Origin: Anaerococcus lactolyticus ATCC 51172
GTDB taxonomy: Bacteria; Bacillota; Clostridia; Tissierellales; Peptoniphilaceae
Length of the DNA stretch: 64,000 nt
Assembly (NCBI RefSeq): GCF_000156575.1
Contig: NZ_GG666056.1
Span: forward strand, 2,118-66,117
Direction of reading: 5' to 3'
Shown here: piece after piece, positions 33,199 through 41,581 of the stretch
Layout of the letters: the number at the start of each line of letters is the position of its first letter
Numbering within the stretch: the stretch's first letter is position 1
Made by a program: the position numbers and the translations under genes
The notes under the pieces: generated by a model
Databases searched by the model: none
The model's input: the letters and a program-made list of their open reading frames with translations, nothing else
Told to the model about the DNA's origin: nothing

Positions 33199-34299
33199 TT
33201 GAATAGGGAATATTACAATAGGATAGTTAGTATTTTGAAAAAGGACATAGGACCTAAGAAGATAGATTCTAGGACTATGTCCTTATTTCTAAAGCAACTA
33301 TCCTTGCTTTTAAATTCAGGCATAAGTTTATACGATAGTTTAAATATAATAAATCAACAAGGAACTGATAAGAAAGTTATAAAAGCGATAAGCCTAGTAA
33401 TCGCAGGCCTAAAAAAGGGACTTGATCCTTATGAATCTTTTTGTTTGGCAAACGAGTATTTTTCGCCCCTAGTCCTAGCATTTATCAAAACAGGAACAAA
33501 GACAGGCTACCTGGGCAAAATTTTAAGAGACCTATCCGATTTTATATTTGAAGAAAGTAAGAACAAATCAACAGTAAAACAGGCTATGACCTATCCAATC
33601 TTAGTTTTAGTTGTAAGTATCCTCGTGATAATTGCTCTTATCAAATTTGTCATGCCAAGTTTCATAGAAATTTTTGATAAGTCAGAGATTACCCTACCAC
33701 TTCCGACAAGGATTTTGTTATTTGTTTCTTCATTTTTTTCAGAAAATTACATATTGATTTTGCTTTTTATTTTTTTATTAGCCTTAATATATTTATTTCT
33801 AAGGACAGACTATAAGAAAAGAGTTGAGATAGATAGGTACATTTTTAGATTATGGCCCCTAAGAGACCTAAACAGGTTGAGGGTCGAATACCAGCTTACA
33901 TCAATTTACTATATCTTAAGAAGAGGCGACATAGATACGATTAATTCATTTGATATTTTAGCAGAATCTTTCAAAAATACCTATGTCAAGGAAACTCTTA
34001 AAGGCATCAAGAATAGGGTAAATAAGGGAGAAAGCCTAAGCCTAGCATTTAAAAATGCAGGAATATTTTCGCCCCTATTAATTTCTATGGTAGATATTGG
34101 CACTGAAACATCCAGTCTTGATGAAAGTATGAAAAAGGCGAATGAATATTTTGCCAATGAGTATATTTTTAAAATAAAAAAGCTTGCAGGACTAGCCGAA
34201 CCTGTTTTGATTATAATTATGGGTTTATTAGTAGCTTTTGTTGTGTTTTCGGTATCTATACCGATGTTTGATTCTATAAATGGATTGAGAGGAGGTTGA
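33199..34299 (+). CDS. Type II secretion/type IV pilus inner membrane protein (PilC/GspF/ComGB)
   Basis: 366 residues. Two T2SSF domains: the first with FLKQLSLLLNSGISLYDSL and AFIKTGTKTGYLGKIL, the second with YQLTSIYYILRRG and MVDIGTETSSLDESM, separated by membrane helices (about 145-170 and 190-210) and closed by a last helix. The protein is the platform for pilus or pseudopilus assembly. The start is uncertain: TTG 33199 directly follows the frr stop with no ribosome site, so coupling to frr is likely. No assembly ATPase gene lies in the operon. Confidence 0.88.
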   Translation: MNREYYNRIVSILKKDIGPKKIDSRTMSLFLKQLSLLLNSGISLYDSLNIINQQGTDKKVIKAISLVIAGLKKGLDPYESFCLANEYFSPLVLAFIKTGTKTGYLGKILRDLSDFIFEESKNKSTVKQAMTYPILVLVVSILVIIALIKFVMPSFIEIFDKSEITLPLPTRILLFVSSFFSENYILILLFIFLLALIYLFLRTDYKKRVEIDRYIFRLWPLRDLNRLRVEYQLTSIYYILRRGDIDTINSFDILAESFKNTYVKETLKGIKNRVNKGESLSLAFKNAGIFSPLLISMVDIGTETSSLDESMKKANEYFANEYIFKIKKLAGLAEPVLIIIMGLLVAFVVFSVSIPMFDSINGLRGG

Positions 34300-34300
34300 C

Positions 34301-34687
34301 ATGAAAAAGAAAAGGAAGGCCTTTACCCTAATTGAGTTAATAATAGTAATAGCCATATTGGGGATTTTGGCAGCTATAGCTATTCCTAAATATAATAAAT
34401 CGAGATTACAAGCTGCAGAAACAGCTCACAAGGCAAATGTGGAGATGTTAAAGTCAGCTGCTAGGATGAAGATTTTGGATAAGGATGAACCTTTTAATTG
34501 GCCAGATGATAAGACAAAAGATGATAAAAAAGGTTATGTAAATTATTTAGATAAATGGCCTGTGGTTCCAAATGGATTAAAAATTGAAGGAAATGAATAT
34601 AAAGTTGCATATGATGGTAAAGAAATAACCGTAACTTTGGTTGAAACAAAAAAAGGTGAAGAGCCAGCAAAAAAAGATGGAGAATAG
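34301..34687 (+). CDS. Type IV major-pilin-like prepilin
   Basis: 128 residues. A short basic leader (MKKKRKA) is followed by FTLIELIIVIAILGILAAIA, the type III signal cleaved before Phe8 and methylated by prepilin peptidase, with Glu5 of the mature protein present. IPKYNKSRLQAAETAHKANV is the usual pilin helix continuation. The C-terminal domain is short and charged. AGGAGG lies before the ATG. It is encoded next to its own peptidase and minor pilins. Confidence 0.92.
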   Translation: MKKKRKAFTLIELIIVIAILGILAAIAIPKYNKSRLQAAETAHKANVEMLKSAARMKILDKDEPFNWPDDKTKDDKKGYVNYLDKWPVVPNGLKIEGNEYKVAYDGKEITVTLVETKKGEEPAKKDGE

Positions 34688-35411
34688 TATAGAAGTAATT
34701 TTAATTTATTTTTTAATATTTATGTTAGGCTCTTGCCTTGGATCGTTCATATCAGCCTTGGTTTATAGGCGAGAAAAAGGAATATCAATCATAAGCCCAC
34801 CAAGTTTTTGCGATTATTGTGGCAAAAAAATCCTCAAAAGAGACCTAGTACCTGTATTTTCTTTCCTGTTTTTAAGAGGCAAAACCAGGTGCTGTGGGCA
34901 AATTATTTCAATAGACAAGGTCCTTGTGGAAATCATAGGGGGCCTTGTCTTTGTTTTTACATTCAAAACCTACGGGCTTATTGAAGGGACCTACTTGTCA
35001 GCTGTCCTTTTGCTTTGTCTTTTAATATCTGTTACTGATTATAAATTTTTGGAAATTTATGATACCGACTTAAAGGTCCTTATAGGCTTGGGATTTATTT
35101 ATAGGTTTTTGGTTTATGGTATAGACCTTAAGTTCATTTTATCCTGCCTAATTTTTGTTATAGGATTTAAGCTACTTATGGTTATTTCCAAAGGAGGCCT
35201 GGGTGATGGCGACTTATTTTTTTACTTGGGCTTGATCTTCTTTTTGGGAAATTCTCAAATTCCCCTCCTAGTCCTATTTTCTACATGGATTGGTGCAGCT
35301 TTTGCCATAGCAAAGGCAATAAGACTCAGGTCTCTTAAAGGTAGTATTGCCTTATGCCCAGCTATTTCCTTGGCATTTTTTTTAATTTTAGTATTTAGGG
35401 ATTATTTATGA
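34677..35411 (+). CDS. Prepilin peptidase (A24)
   Basis: 244 residues from ATG 34677, which overlaps the pilin end by 11 bases. GSCLGSFISALVYR at the N-terminus, a zinc site built from CDYCGKK and RCCGQ, and the two catalytic Asp in SVTDYKFLEIYD and GGLGDGDLFFYLG identify a bifunctional leader peptidase and N-methylase with about seven membrane helices. It processes the pilins on both sides. Confidence 0.93.
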   Translation: MENSIEVILIYFLIFMLGSCLGSFISALVYRREKGISIISPPSFCDYCGKKILKRDLVPVFSFLFLRGKTRCCGQIISIDKVLVEIIGGLVFVFTFKTYGLIEGTYLSAVLLLCLLISVTDYKFLEIYDTDLKVLIGLGFIYRFLVYGIDLKFILSCLIFVIGFKLLMVISKGGLGDGDLFFYLGLIFFLGNSQIPLLVLFSTWIGAAFAIAKAIRLRSLKGSIALCPAISLAFFLILVFRDYL

Positions 35412-35830
35412 AAAGAAATGGTTTTACTCTAATAGAATTAATTATCGTCATAGCTATAATATCAATAGGCTTTGGAGTTTCTATCTTAAAATTTTCTATA
35501 GTAGATAAGATAGGAGCAAGAAATGAGATTAGGACTTTTGTTGATGACTATTCTTATTTGAGGGCTCTGGCCCTTTCTACAGGTGACATTCACTATATCA
35601 GATTTACAAGTGATGGCTACGAGATTGATTTTAATAAAAAGAAAGATAGGGATCTTAAATATATAGAATCTTTAAATGTAAATAAGATAGAGTTTTACCC
35701 AAATGGATATGTTAATCCTAAGAAAACCAAAGAAGACCATAACCTGGTTTTTATTTCAAAAAAAGATCCTAATATCAAGTGGCATTTCACCATTCAAGCA
35801 GTAGGAGGTTACCTAAGTGAAAAAGACTAG
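35408..35830 (+). CDS. Minor prepilin (GspH/FimT-like)
   Basis: 140 residues. MKRNG precedes FTLIELIIVIAIISIGFGVS, so cleavage after Gly5 is expected. The rest is a small beta-rich domain with YSYLRALALSTGDIHYIRF, reminiscent of GspH/FimT pseudopilins. ATGA overlap with the peptidase gene. Confidence 0.85.
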   Translation: MKRNGFTLIELIIVIAIISIGFGVSILKFSIVDKIGARNEIRTFVDDYSYLRALALSTGDIHYIRFTSDGYEIDFNKKKDRDLKYIESLNVNKIEFYPNGYVNPKKTKEDHNLVFISKKDPNIKWHFTIQAVGGYLSEKD

Positions 35831-36149
35831 ACCAGCCTTTAGCTTAATAGAAGTCATCTTTGCTATCGTACTTTTGAGTATGATAGCCTTATTTTTAGGT
35901 CCGGCGACTATGACAAACCTTAGCCAGTCTCATCAAATAAAGGACTTGGCGGATACTACTTTTATCCTACAAGAAGCAATAGAACTTAGCAGGGATAAGT
36001 CTATTGGTACCTATACTGAAGAAATTAATGGAAAAAACGTAGAAATAAGTGTAGAAAGCTTCCAATACCCTTCACTTAAATCCACTTACAAAAAGATAAG
36101 GGCAAGCTATGGGGGAAAGTTTTTCGAATTGATAGAGGCTGATAAATGA
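35817..36149 (+). CDS. Minor prepilin (GspI/PilV-like)
   Basis: 110 residues, start GTG 35817, overlapping the previous gene by 14 bases. The leader MKKTRPA is followed by FSLIEVIFAIVLLSMIALF, a class III signal with the conserved Glu. The remaining 80 residues have no family I recognise. GGAGG (35803 area) precedes the start. Confidence 0.82.
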   Translation: MKKTRPAFSLIEVIFAIVLLSMIALFLGPATMTNLSQSHQIKDLADTTFILQEAIELSRDKSIGTYTEEINGKNVEISVESFQYPSLKSTYKKIRASYGGKFFELIEADK

Positions 36150-36616
36150 AGAAGGGATTTAGCTTAATTGAGCTTATAATTAGCCTTGCCATCATTTCTT
36201 TTTTGGTCTTGGTATTGTCGAACTTTTTTTCCTTTAATATAAATATTTTAAATAAGTCTTATAAAGACGAAAATGAATATAAAGAAGCCTACACTGCCAT
36301 GGCCTATATAGACAAAACAATAAGGATGAGCCACAAGATAGTAGCCAAACTACATTTTAATAGTAATTTTACAGGCTATATTATTGGCGATGATAATCCT
36401 GTATCTAGTTATTATTTTTATACCAGTGATGGATTTTTATATATCTATAGGGCTAATGCCCTAGTTAGTTCAACTGGTGCTCCCAACCGTATCAGCGAAT
36501 GTGGACTAATAGATTTAAACTATGACCCAACAAGTAAGATAATAAAAGTTAAGCTTACAAGCAGAAAAGGTACTTATAAATTTGAAACTGCAATTTATGT
36601 GGGGGATAAGCTATGA
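36146..36616 (+). CDS. Minor prepilin (GspJ/PilW-like)
   Basis: 156 residues. MKKG then FSLIELIISLAIISFLVLVL gives a class III signal cleaved after Gly4. The body (YKEAYTAMAYIDKTIRMSH) resembles GspJ/PilW in its early helix. The start overlaps the preceding stop as ATGA. Confidence 0.84.
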   Translation: MKKGFSLIELIISLAIISFLVLVLSNFFSFNINILNKSYKDENEYKEAYTAMAYIDKTIRMSHKIVAKLHFNSNFTGYIIGDDNPVSSYYFYTSDGFLYIYRANALVSSTGAPNRISECGLIDLNYDPTSKIIKVKLTSRKGTYKFETAIYVGDKL

Positions 36617-37014
36617 AAAAAGCATTTATAAGTATATATGTCTTATTAATTCTTTTGGTATGTGGTTTAACAATTAGCTTTATCTATAAGGAAAATGAAA
36701 CTAATTATGATGTGGCAAAAAGTATGTATGCCAAAAAACAGGCCATGTATGAGGCAGAGTCCTTCCTAAATATAATTATAGAAGAAAAAACCTTGGATGA
36801 TAAACTAAATATTGATGATTTACTAGAAAGTCTAAAACCAAAATCTGAAATCAGGGCGAGGATAGAAAAGGCTGAAAATTTAGTTGAGGAAGCTAAGGGG
36901 GCAAATTTATTAATCGTAACATCGTTTTATAAAAACGTCACTGCCAAGGCAATTATAGCCTATAAGCTTGATGAAGCAAATAAGATAAAAATCATCTACA
37001 AGAAGGTCTATTAA
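36613..37014 (+). CDS. Pilus-operon membrane protein (PilX/GspK-like)
   Basis: 133 residues. A hydrophobic N-terminus (AFISIYVLLILLVCGLTISF) lacks the FTLIEL glutamate but keeps the GspK/PilX plan: short leader, long helix, then MYAKKQAMYEAESFLNIIIEE, the helix found after it in such proteins. It starts inside the previous stop (ATGA) and ends the pilus operon. The family is inferred from position and layout. Confidence 0.65.
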   Translation: MKKAFISIYVLLILLVCGLTISFIYKENETNYDVAKSMYAKKQAMYEAESFLNIIIEEKTLDDKLNIDDLLESLKPKSEIRARIEKAENLVEEAKGANLLIVTSFYKNVTAKAIIAYKLDEANKIKIIYKKVY

Positions 37015-37015
37015 T

Positions 37016-37043
37016 ATTGCCAAAAAACCAATTAAGGTATAAT
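37016..37043 (+). promoter_or_regulatory. Probable ackA promoter
   Basis: ATTGCC/TTGCCA near 37016-37022, then TATAAT (37038-37043) with a spacer of 15-16 bases, 35 bases before ackA. The -10 is perfect, the -35 and spacing imperfect. Confidence 0.5.
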
Positions 37044-37078
37044 GAGTATAGAAAAAGAGATATAAAATTGGAGGAAAA

Positions 37079-38272
37079 ATGAAAGTATTAGTAATTAACT
37101 GTGGTTCATCATCACTTAAATATCAATTATTTGATATGGATAATGAAGAAGTAATGGTAAAGGGTCTTGTAGAAAGAATTGGAATAGAAGGTTCCAAACT
37201 TATCCAAGAAGAAGGTGATGATAAATATATAATCGAAGAAAACATGAAGGACCACACAGAAGCAGTTTCTCACGTTTTTGATGCCTTGGTTGATAAGGAC
37301 CATGGAGTTATAGCTGACCTTAGTGAAATAGATGCAGTAGGTCACAGGGTTGTCCATGGTGGAGAAAAAATTACAAAATCAGATCTTATTGATAAAGAAG
37401 TTAGGGCTGCTATAGTAGAATATCAAAAATTTGCTCCACTTCACAATCCAGCCAACCTCATGGGTCTAGAAGCTTGTGAAAAATTACTTCCAAATGTTAA
37501 AAACGTGGCAGTATTTGATACAGCCTTCCACCAAACTATGCCAAAAAGAACTTTCCTATATGGTATAGATTATAAATATTACGAAGAAGACGCTATTAGA
37601 AAATACGGATTCCACGGTACAAGCCACAACTTTATTACTAATAAAACAGCAGAAGTTCTTGGCAAGAGTGTTGAGGATTTAAATATGATATCTGCCCACC
37701 TTGGCAATGGCTCATCTATTTGTGCAGTTAAGAATGGCAAATCGTATGACACATCAATGGGACTTACTCCACTTGAAGGTCTAGTAATGGGTACAAGAAG
37801 TGGCGATATAGACCCTTCAGCTGTAACCTATATAATGAGAAAAGAAAACCTATCTCCAGAGGAAATGGAAAATATTCTTAATAAAAAATCTGGCGTGTTC
37901 GGTGTATCTGGCGTATCTAGCGATTTTAGAGACCTAGAAAGTGCAGCTAAGGAAGGAAACGACAGAGCCCAAGCAGCCCTAGATATGTTTGTAACCAGAG
38001 TAAAGAGATATATAGCAGGTTATATGGCAGAAATTGGTTCATGTGATGCTATAGTATTTACAGGCGGTATCGGTGAAAACTCAATAAAAATTAGAGAAGA
38101 CATCATGGCTGGTTTTGAGCAATTTGGTATTAAAATTGACCCAGAAAAGAACAATGTTCGTGGTGGTTGCCATGTTGTTTCTACCGATGATTCAAAAGTA
38201 AAAGTAATGGTTATAGCTACAAACGAAGAATTAATGATAGCTAGAGATACAAAATCTCTTGTAGAAGCTTGA
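37079..38272 (+). CDS. ackA: Acetate kinase
   Basis: 397 residues, standard length. It makes ATP and acetate from acetyl phosphate. VLVINCGSSSLKYQLF at the N-terminus, GHRVVHGGE, FDTAFHQTMP, HLGNGSS and FTGGIGENS are the active-site blocks (His, Asp and Arg ligands). GGAGG precedes the ATG. pta is not adjacent. Its stop lies inside the rpmF promoter. Confidence 0.97.
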   Translation: MKVLVINCGSSSLKYQLFDMDNEEVMVKGLVERIGIEGSKLIQEEGDDKYIIEENMKDHTEAVSHVFDALVDKDHGVIADLSEIDAVGHRVVHGGEKITKSDLIDKEVRAAIVEYQKFAPLHNPANLMGLEACEKLLPNVKNVAVFDTAFHQTMPKRTFLYGIDYKYYEEDAIRKYGFHGTSHNFITNKTAEVLGKSVEDLNMISAHLGNGSSICAVKNGKSYDTSMGLTPLEGLVMGTRSGDIDPSAVTYIMRKENLSPEEMENILNKKSGVFGVSGVSSDFRDLESAAKEGNDRAQAALDMFVTRVKRYIAGYMAEIGSCDAIVFTGGIGENSIKIREDIMAGFEQFGIKIDPEKNNVRGGCHVVSTDDSKVKVMVIATNEELMIARDTKSLVEA

Positions 38273-38297
38273 CAATAATCTAGATAGCTTATATAAT
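38269..38297 (+). promoter_or_regulatory. Consensus promoter of rpmF
   Basis: TTGACA (38269-38274), 17 bases, TATAAT (38292-38297), an exact consensus promoter. The -35 overlaps the ackA stop codon. Confidence 0.88.
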
Positions 38298-38336
38298 ATT
38301 AAAGATTGCTAAAACTGATAAGAGGAGGTGTCATAG

Positions 38337-38516
38337 ATGGCAGTACCAAAAAGAAGAACATCAAAAACAAGAAAAAATAAAAGAAGAGCCTCAGCTTATA
38401 CTTTGAACAGATCAAACTATGTTGAGTGTCCAAATTGCCACGAAATGAAATTACCACACAGAGTTTGCCCATCCTGTGGGGAATACAAAGGCGTAGCAGT
38501 AATTGATGAACAATAG
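38337..38516 (+). CDS. rpmF: 50S ribosomal protein L32
   Basis: 59 residues. [18 protein letters not shown] is the L32 start, and [20 protein letters not shown] holds the four-Cys zinc ribbon of the zinc-binding (non-alternative) form. AGGAGGTG lies 6 bases before ATG 38337. A terminator follows, although plsX normally shares its transcript. The DUF177 gene usually found just before rpmF is not present. Confidence 0.97.
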   Translation: MAVPKRRTSKTRKNKRRASAYTLNRSNYVECPNCHEMKLPHRVCPSCGEYKGVAVIDEQ

Positions 38517-38527
38517 TTATTAAAAGG

Positions 38528-38559
38528 GAGTTTGTTGCCTAGCAACAGGCTCTTTTTTT
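38528..38559 (+). terminator. Terminator of rpmF
   Basis: GAGTTTGTTGC (38528-38538) pairs with GCAACAGGCTC (38542-38552) with two G-T pairs, then seven T. It may act as an attenuator before plsX. Confidence 0.82.
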
Positions 38560-38610
38560 ATGGAAATTTAACTTCTTGCAGTATAATATATTAAATTAGA
38601 AGAGGGATTT

Positions 38611-39588
38611 ATGAAAATATTAATAGATACATTTGGTGCAGATGAGGGAAGCAAAGTTCTTGTTGATGGCGCAATTCTTGCCTTAAAACAAAAAGACTTC
38701 ATCCCAGTGTTTGTAGGAAATGAAAGCGAATTAGAAAAACTAATAGATGGAAAAATCAAAGACTATGAAATAATCCACACTGATGAATATATTTCAAACG
38801 ACGAGGACCCAGTAAGGGCAATTAGACGCAAGAAAAATTCATCCCTAGTCTTGGCCTATAACAAGCTAAATGAAGAAGGTTATGATGGACTCCTATCAGC
38901 AGGATCAACTGGTGGCCTTCTTGCTGGTGGGATATTTATTTCCAAAAGAATTGACGGCATAGATAGACCATCCCTAGCAGCGCCCCTTCCAAGTATCGGT
39001 GCTTACACAATGCTAATGGATACAGGAGCAAATATGGATTGTAAACCAGCCTACCTTGCAGAATTTGCTATCATGGGTAAGGTATTTTTGGAAAATGTTA
39101 TCCATATAAAAAATCCTAGCATAGGTCTTTTAAATGTTGGGGTAGAAAGTCATAAGGGAAATAAACTCACTAAAGAGGCTTATGAGCTTTTAAGTAACTC
39201 AAAACTTAATTTTGTAGGTAATGTTGAAGCGAGAGACCTCTTTACAGGCAAGGTTAATGTCATAGTTGCCGATGGTTTTGCAGGCAATATTGCTATTAAG
39301 TCTGCAGAGGGAGTTATAAGTCTATTTAAGGCACAAATGAAGGAAGTTTTTTATAAGTCTCTTAAGAATAAGCTTGCTGCCCTAGCTATAAAGGATGACC
39401 TGGCCAAACAAATGGGTAAATTTAGCTCTCAAAACATTGGTGGAGTCCCACTACTAGGGGTAAAGTCCTATGTATATAAGGCACATGGAAATTCAAACGC
39501 CATAGCAATTTCAAACGCCATCCTAGGACTTATTGAATATATTAATATGGATGTTATAAACAAAATACAAGGAGAATTGAATGATTAG
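38611..39588 (+). CDS. plsX: Phosphate acyltransferase PlsX
   Basis: 325 residues. It converts acyl-ACP to acyl phosphate at the start of phospholipid synthesis. KILIDTFGADEG (PlsX usually has MGGD), NSSLVLAYNKLNEEG, SAGSTGGLLAGG, RPSLAAPLPS and VVADGFAGNI are PlsX blocks. GAGGG lies before the ATG. Overlaps acpP by 8 bases. Confidence 0.94.
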   Translation: MKILIDTFGADEGSKVLVDGAILALKQKDFIPVFVGNESELEKLIDGKIKDYEIIHTDEYISNDEDPVRAIRRKKNSSLVLAYNKLNEEGYDGLLSAGSTGGLLAGGIFISKRIDGIDRPSLAAPLPSIGAYTMLMDTGANMDCKPAYLAEFAIMGKVFLENVIHIKNPSIGLLNVGVESHKGNKLTKEAYELLSNSKLNFVGNVEARDLFTGKVNVIVADGFAGNIAIKSAEGVISLFKAQMKEVFYKSLKNKLAALAIKDDLAKQMGKFSSQNIGGVPLLGVKSYVYKAHGNSNAIAISNAILGLIEYINMDVINKIQGELND

Positions 39589-39805
39589 AGAACAATTATT
39601 AAAACTTGCAGAAGAAAATCTTGATATTGATACTTCAAATCTAGATTTTGAAAGTAAAATCAGCGATATGGATATTGATTCTATTGACCTAGTTGATTTT
39701 ATCATGGTTATCGAAGAAGAATTTGATATAGAATTTACTGATGAAGAGCTAGACGAAATCGAAACTCTTTCAGATATAGTAAGTTTAATAGAAAGTAAAA
39801 ATTAA
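39581..39805 (+). CDS. acpP: Acyl carrier protein
   Basis: 74 residues, acidic. The phosphopantetheine Ser is in MDIDSIDLVDFIM (usually DSLD), so Ser36 is the attachment site, followed by the IEEEFDIEFTDEE helix. AAGGAG lies within the plsX end. Its stop overlaps the rnc start (TAATG). Confidence 0.95.
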   Translation: MIREQLLKLAEENLDIDTSNLDFESKISDMDIDSIDLVDFIMVIEEEFDIEFTDEELDEIETLSDIVSLIESKN

Positions 39806-40518
39806 TGTCTTTGTCAAAAGATAGACTTGAAAAAATCGAAGAATTTGAAAAAAGCATAGGCTACACCTTCAATGACAAGACATTGATAGATGTAGCCTTT
39901 ACTCATTCTTCCTTTACCAATGAAGCAAGGATTAAGACAAAATCAAATGAAAGACTTGAATTTTTGGGAGATACCATTCTTGATATGGTAGTAAGCGAAT
40001 ATCTTTTCAAAAATTACAAGGAAAAACCAGAAGGCTGGCTAACAAGAACCAGGTCTAGGATTGTTTGTACGGATTCCTTTGCCAAGGCTTGCGAGAAGTT
40101 TGACCTAACAAAGTATTTAAGATTTGGTATGGGCGAAAAAAAACAAGGTGGCAAGCTCAAAAAACACGTAAAGGCTGACACTTTCGAGGCATTTTGTGCT
40201 GCAATATATTTGGATTCATCCTACCAAAGACTTTTTGAATTTTTAAAGTCAAACTATAGCGAAGAAGTTTTGCAAATCATTAATGACGATTCTTTATTTT
40301 TAGATTACAAAACAAGGCTTCAGGAATATTACAATGCCCATAGCAAAAAGAACCTTTCTTATGAATTAATCAAGGAAGTTGGCCCAGAACATGACAAAAC
40401 TTTTACCATGGAAGTAAGGCTTGGCAATAGAGCCCTTGCCCAAGGCGAAGGAAAAAACAAAAAAACTGCAGAACAGATGGCTGCTAAGGCTGCCTATGAG
40501 ATAATCAAAAATGACTAG
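39805..40518 (+). CDS. rnc: Ribonuclease III
   Basis: 237 residues. It cuts double-stranded RNA in rRNA and antisense processing. The signature ERLEFLGDTILDMVVSEY lies near residue 52, the second acidic site in ADTFEAFCAAIYLD, and a double-stranded RNA-binding domain follows (YKTRLQEYYNAH to KKTAEQMAAKAAYEII). The start overlaps the acpP stop by one base. It overlaps the radical SAM gene by 8 bases. Confidence 0.96.
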   Translation: MSLSKDRLEKIEEFEKSIGYTFNDKTLIDVAFTHSSFTNEARIKTKSNERLEFLGDTILDMVVSEYLFKNYKEKPEGWLTRTRSRIVCTDSFAKACEKFDLTKYLRFGMGEKKQGGKLKKHVKADTFEAFCAAIYLDSSYQRLFEFLKSNYSEEVLQIINDDSLFLDYKTRLQEYYNAHSKKNLSYELIKEVGPEHDKTFTMEVRLGNRALAQGEGKNKKTAEQMAAKAAYEIIKND

Positions 40519-41581
40519 GCAAATCATACCAATTTTTATTCCGTTTTTGGGTTGCCCTCATGACTGTGCCTTTTGTAACCAAGTAAAAATTACAAATTAC
40601 AAAGATATGGCAGATGAAAATTCAATAATAAAACAAATTGAAGACTATTTGACATATTTTAAGGATAAAAAAACAGCCAAAGAAATCGCATTTTATGGTG
40701 GATCTTTCACAGGCCTACCCTATGAAACAATGGTTTCTTATCTAAAGATAGCGGGTATTTATAAAAAGAAGGGGATTATTGATAGAATCAGACTTTCAAC
40801 AAGGCCTGATTATATAAATAATTTCATTCTGGATACTTTAAAGGCTTATGAAGTGGATACAATTGAACTTGGCATCCAGTCCTTTGATGATGAGGTCTTA
40901 GCAGCAAATGAGAGGGGCCACTCTGCTCTTGATTCAAAAAGAGCAAGTAAACTTATCAAAGACTATGGCTTTAAATTGGGCCATCAAATTATGCCGGGCT
41001 TGTATAAGGATAAGATGGAGAAAATTATAAAAACTGCCCTCGAGTCTGCCAAAATCAAACCTGACATCGCAAGGATTTATCCAACTCTTGTTATTAAGGA
41101 TACTAAGCTAGAAAAATTTTATAAGGACGGACTCTATCAACCCTTAAGTCTTGAAGAAGCTGTTGAGATATCTGCAGAAATCCTAATGATTTTTGCTTAT
41201 AAAGACATAAATGTCATAAGAATAGGCCTTCAGCCTACAGAAAATATCAATGAAGGTAGGGATGTGGTTGCAGGTCCTTTCCATGCTGCCATGAGACAGC
41301 TCGTGGAGTCTTATATTTATAGGCTTTATCTTGAGGAAGTAATCAAAAAAGAAAACGTAAGTGGGGATGCCCTTATCCATGCTAAAGCCAAGGATATTTC
41401 TCTTATAGCAGGTAATAAAAAATCTAACAAAAAATATTTTTATGATAAGGCTAGGATAAAAATTGCCTTTGTAGGTGATGAAGATTTTTATCTTGAAAGC
41501 GATAATAGAAAAATAACTTTAGACTTAAAGGGTTTTATAAAGGCCTATGTTAAAAAAAAGTACGGTGGTGATTTAAATTAG
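40511..41581 (+). CDS. Elp3-like radical SAM protein
   Basis: 356 residues. The cluster motif is CPHDCAFCNQ (CxxxCxxC, near residue 15), followed by FYGGSFTGL, RLSTRPDYI and ELGIQSFDDEVL, which belong to the Elp3/HemN-related radical SAM group. The acetyltransferase half of true Elp3 is absent, so tRNA modification is only a guess. The gene is regularly found between rnc and smc in Clostridia. Its last codons (GGTGGTG) supply the ribosome site for smc. Confidence 0.85.
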   Translation: MTRQIIPIFIPFLGCPHDCAFCNQVKITNYKDMADENSIIKQIEDYLTYFKDKKTAKEIAFYGGSFTGLPYETMVSYLKIAGIYKKKGIIDRIRLSTRPDYINNFILDTLKAYEVDTIELGIQSFDDEVLAANERGHSALDSKRASKLIKDYGFKLGHQIMPGLYKDKMEKIIKTALESAKIKPDIARIYPTLVIKDTKLEKFYKDGLYQPLSLEEAVEISAEILMIFAYKDINVIRIGLQPTENINEGRDVVAGPFHAAMRQLVESYIYRLYLEEVIKKENVSGDALIHAKAKDISLIAGNKKSNKKYFYDKARIKIAFVGDEDFYLESDNRKITLDLKGFIKAYVKKKYGGDLN

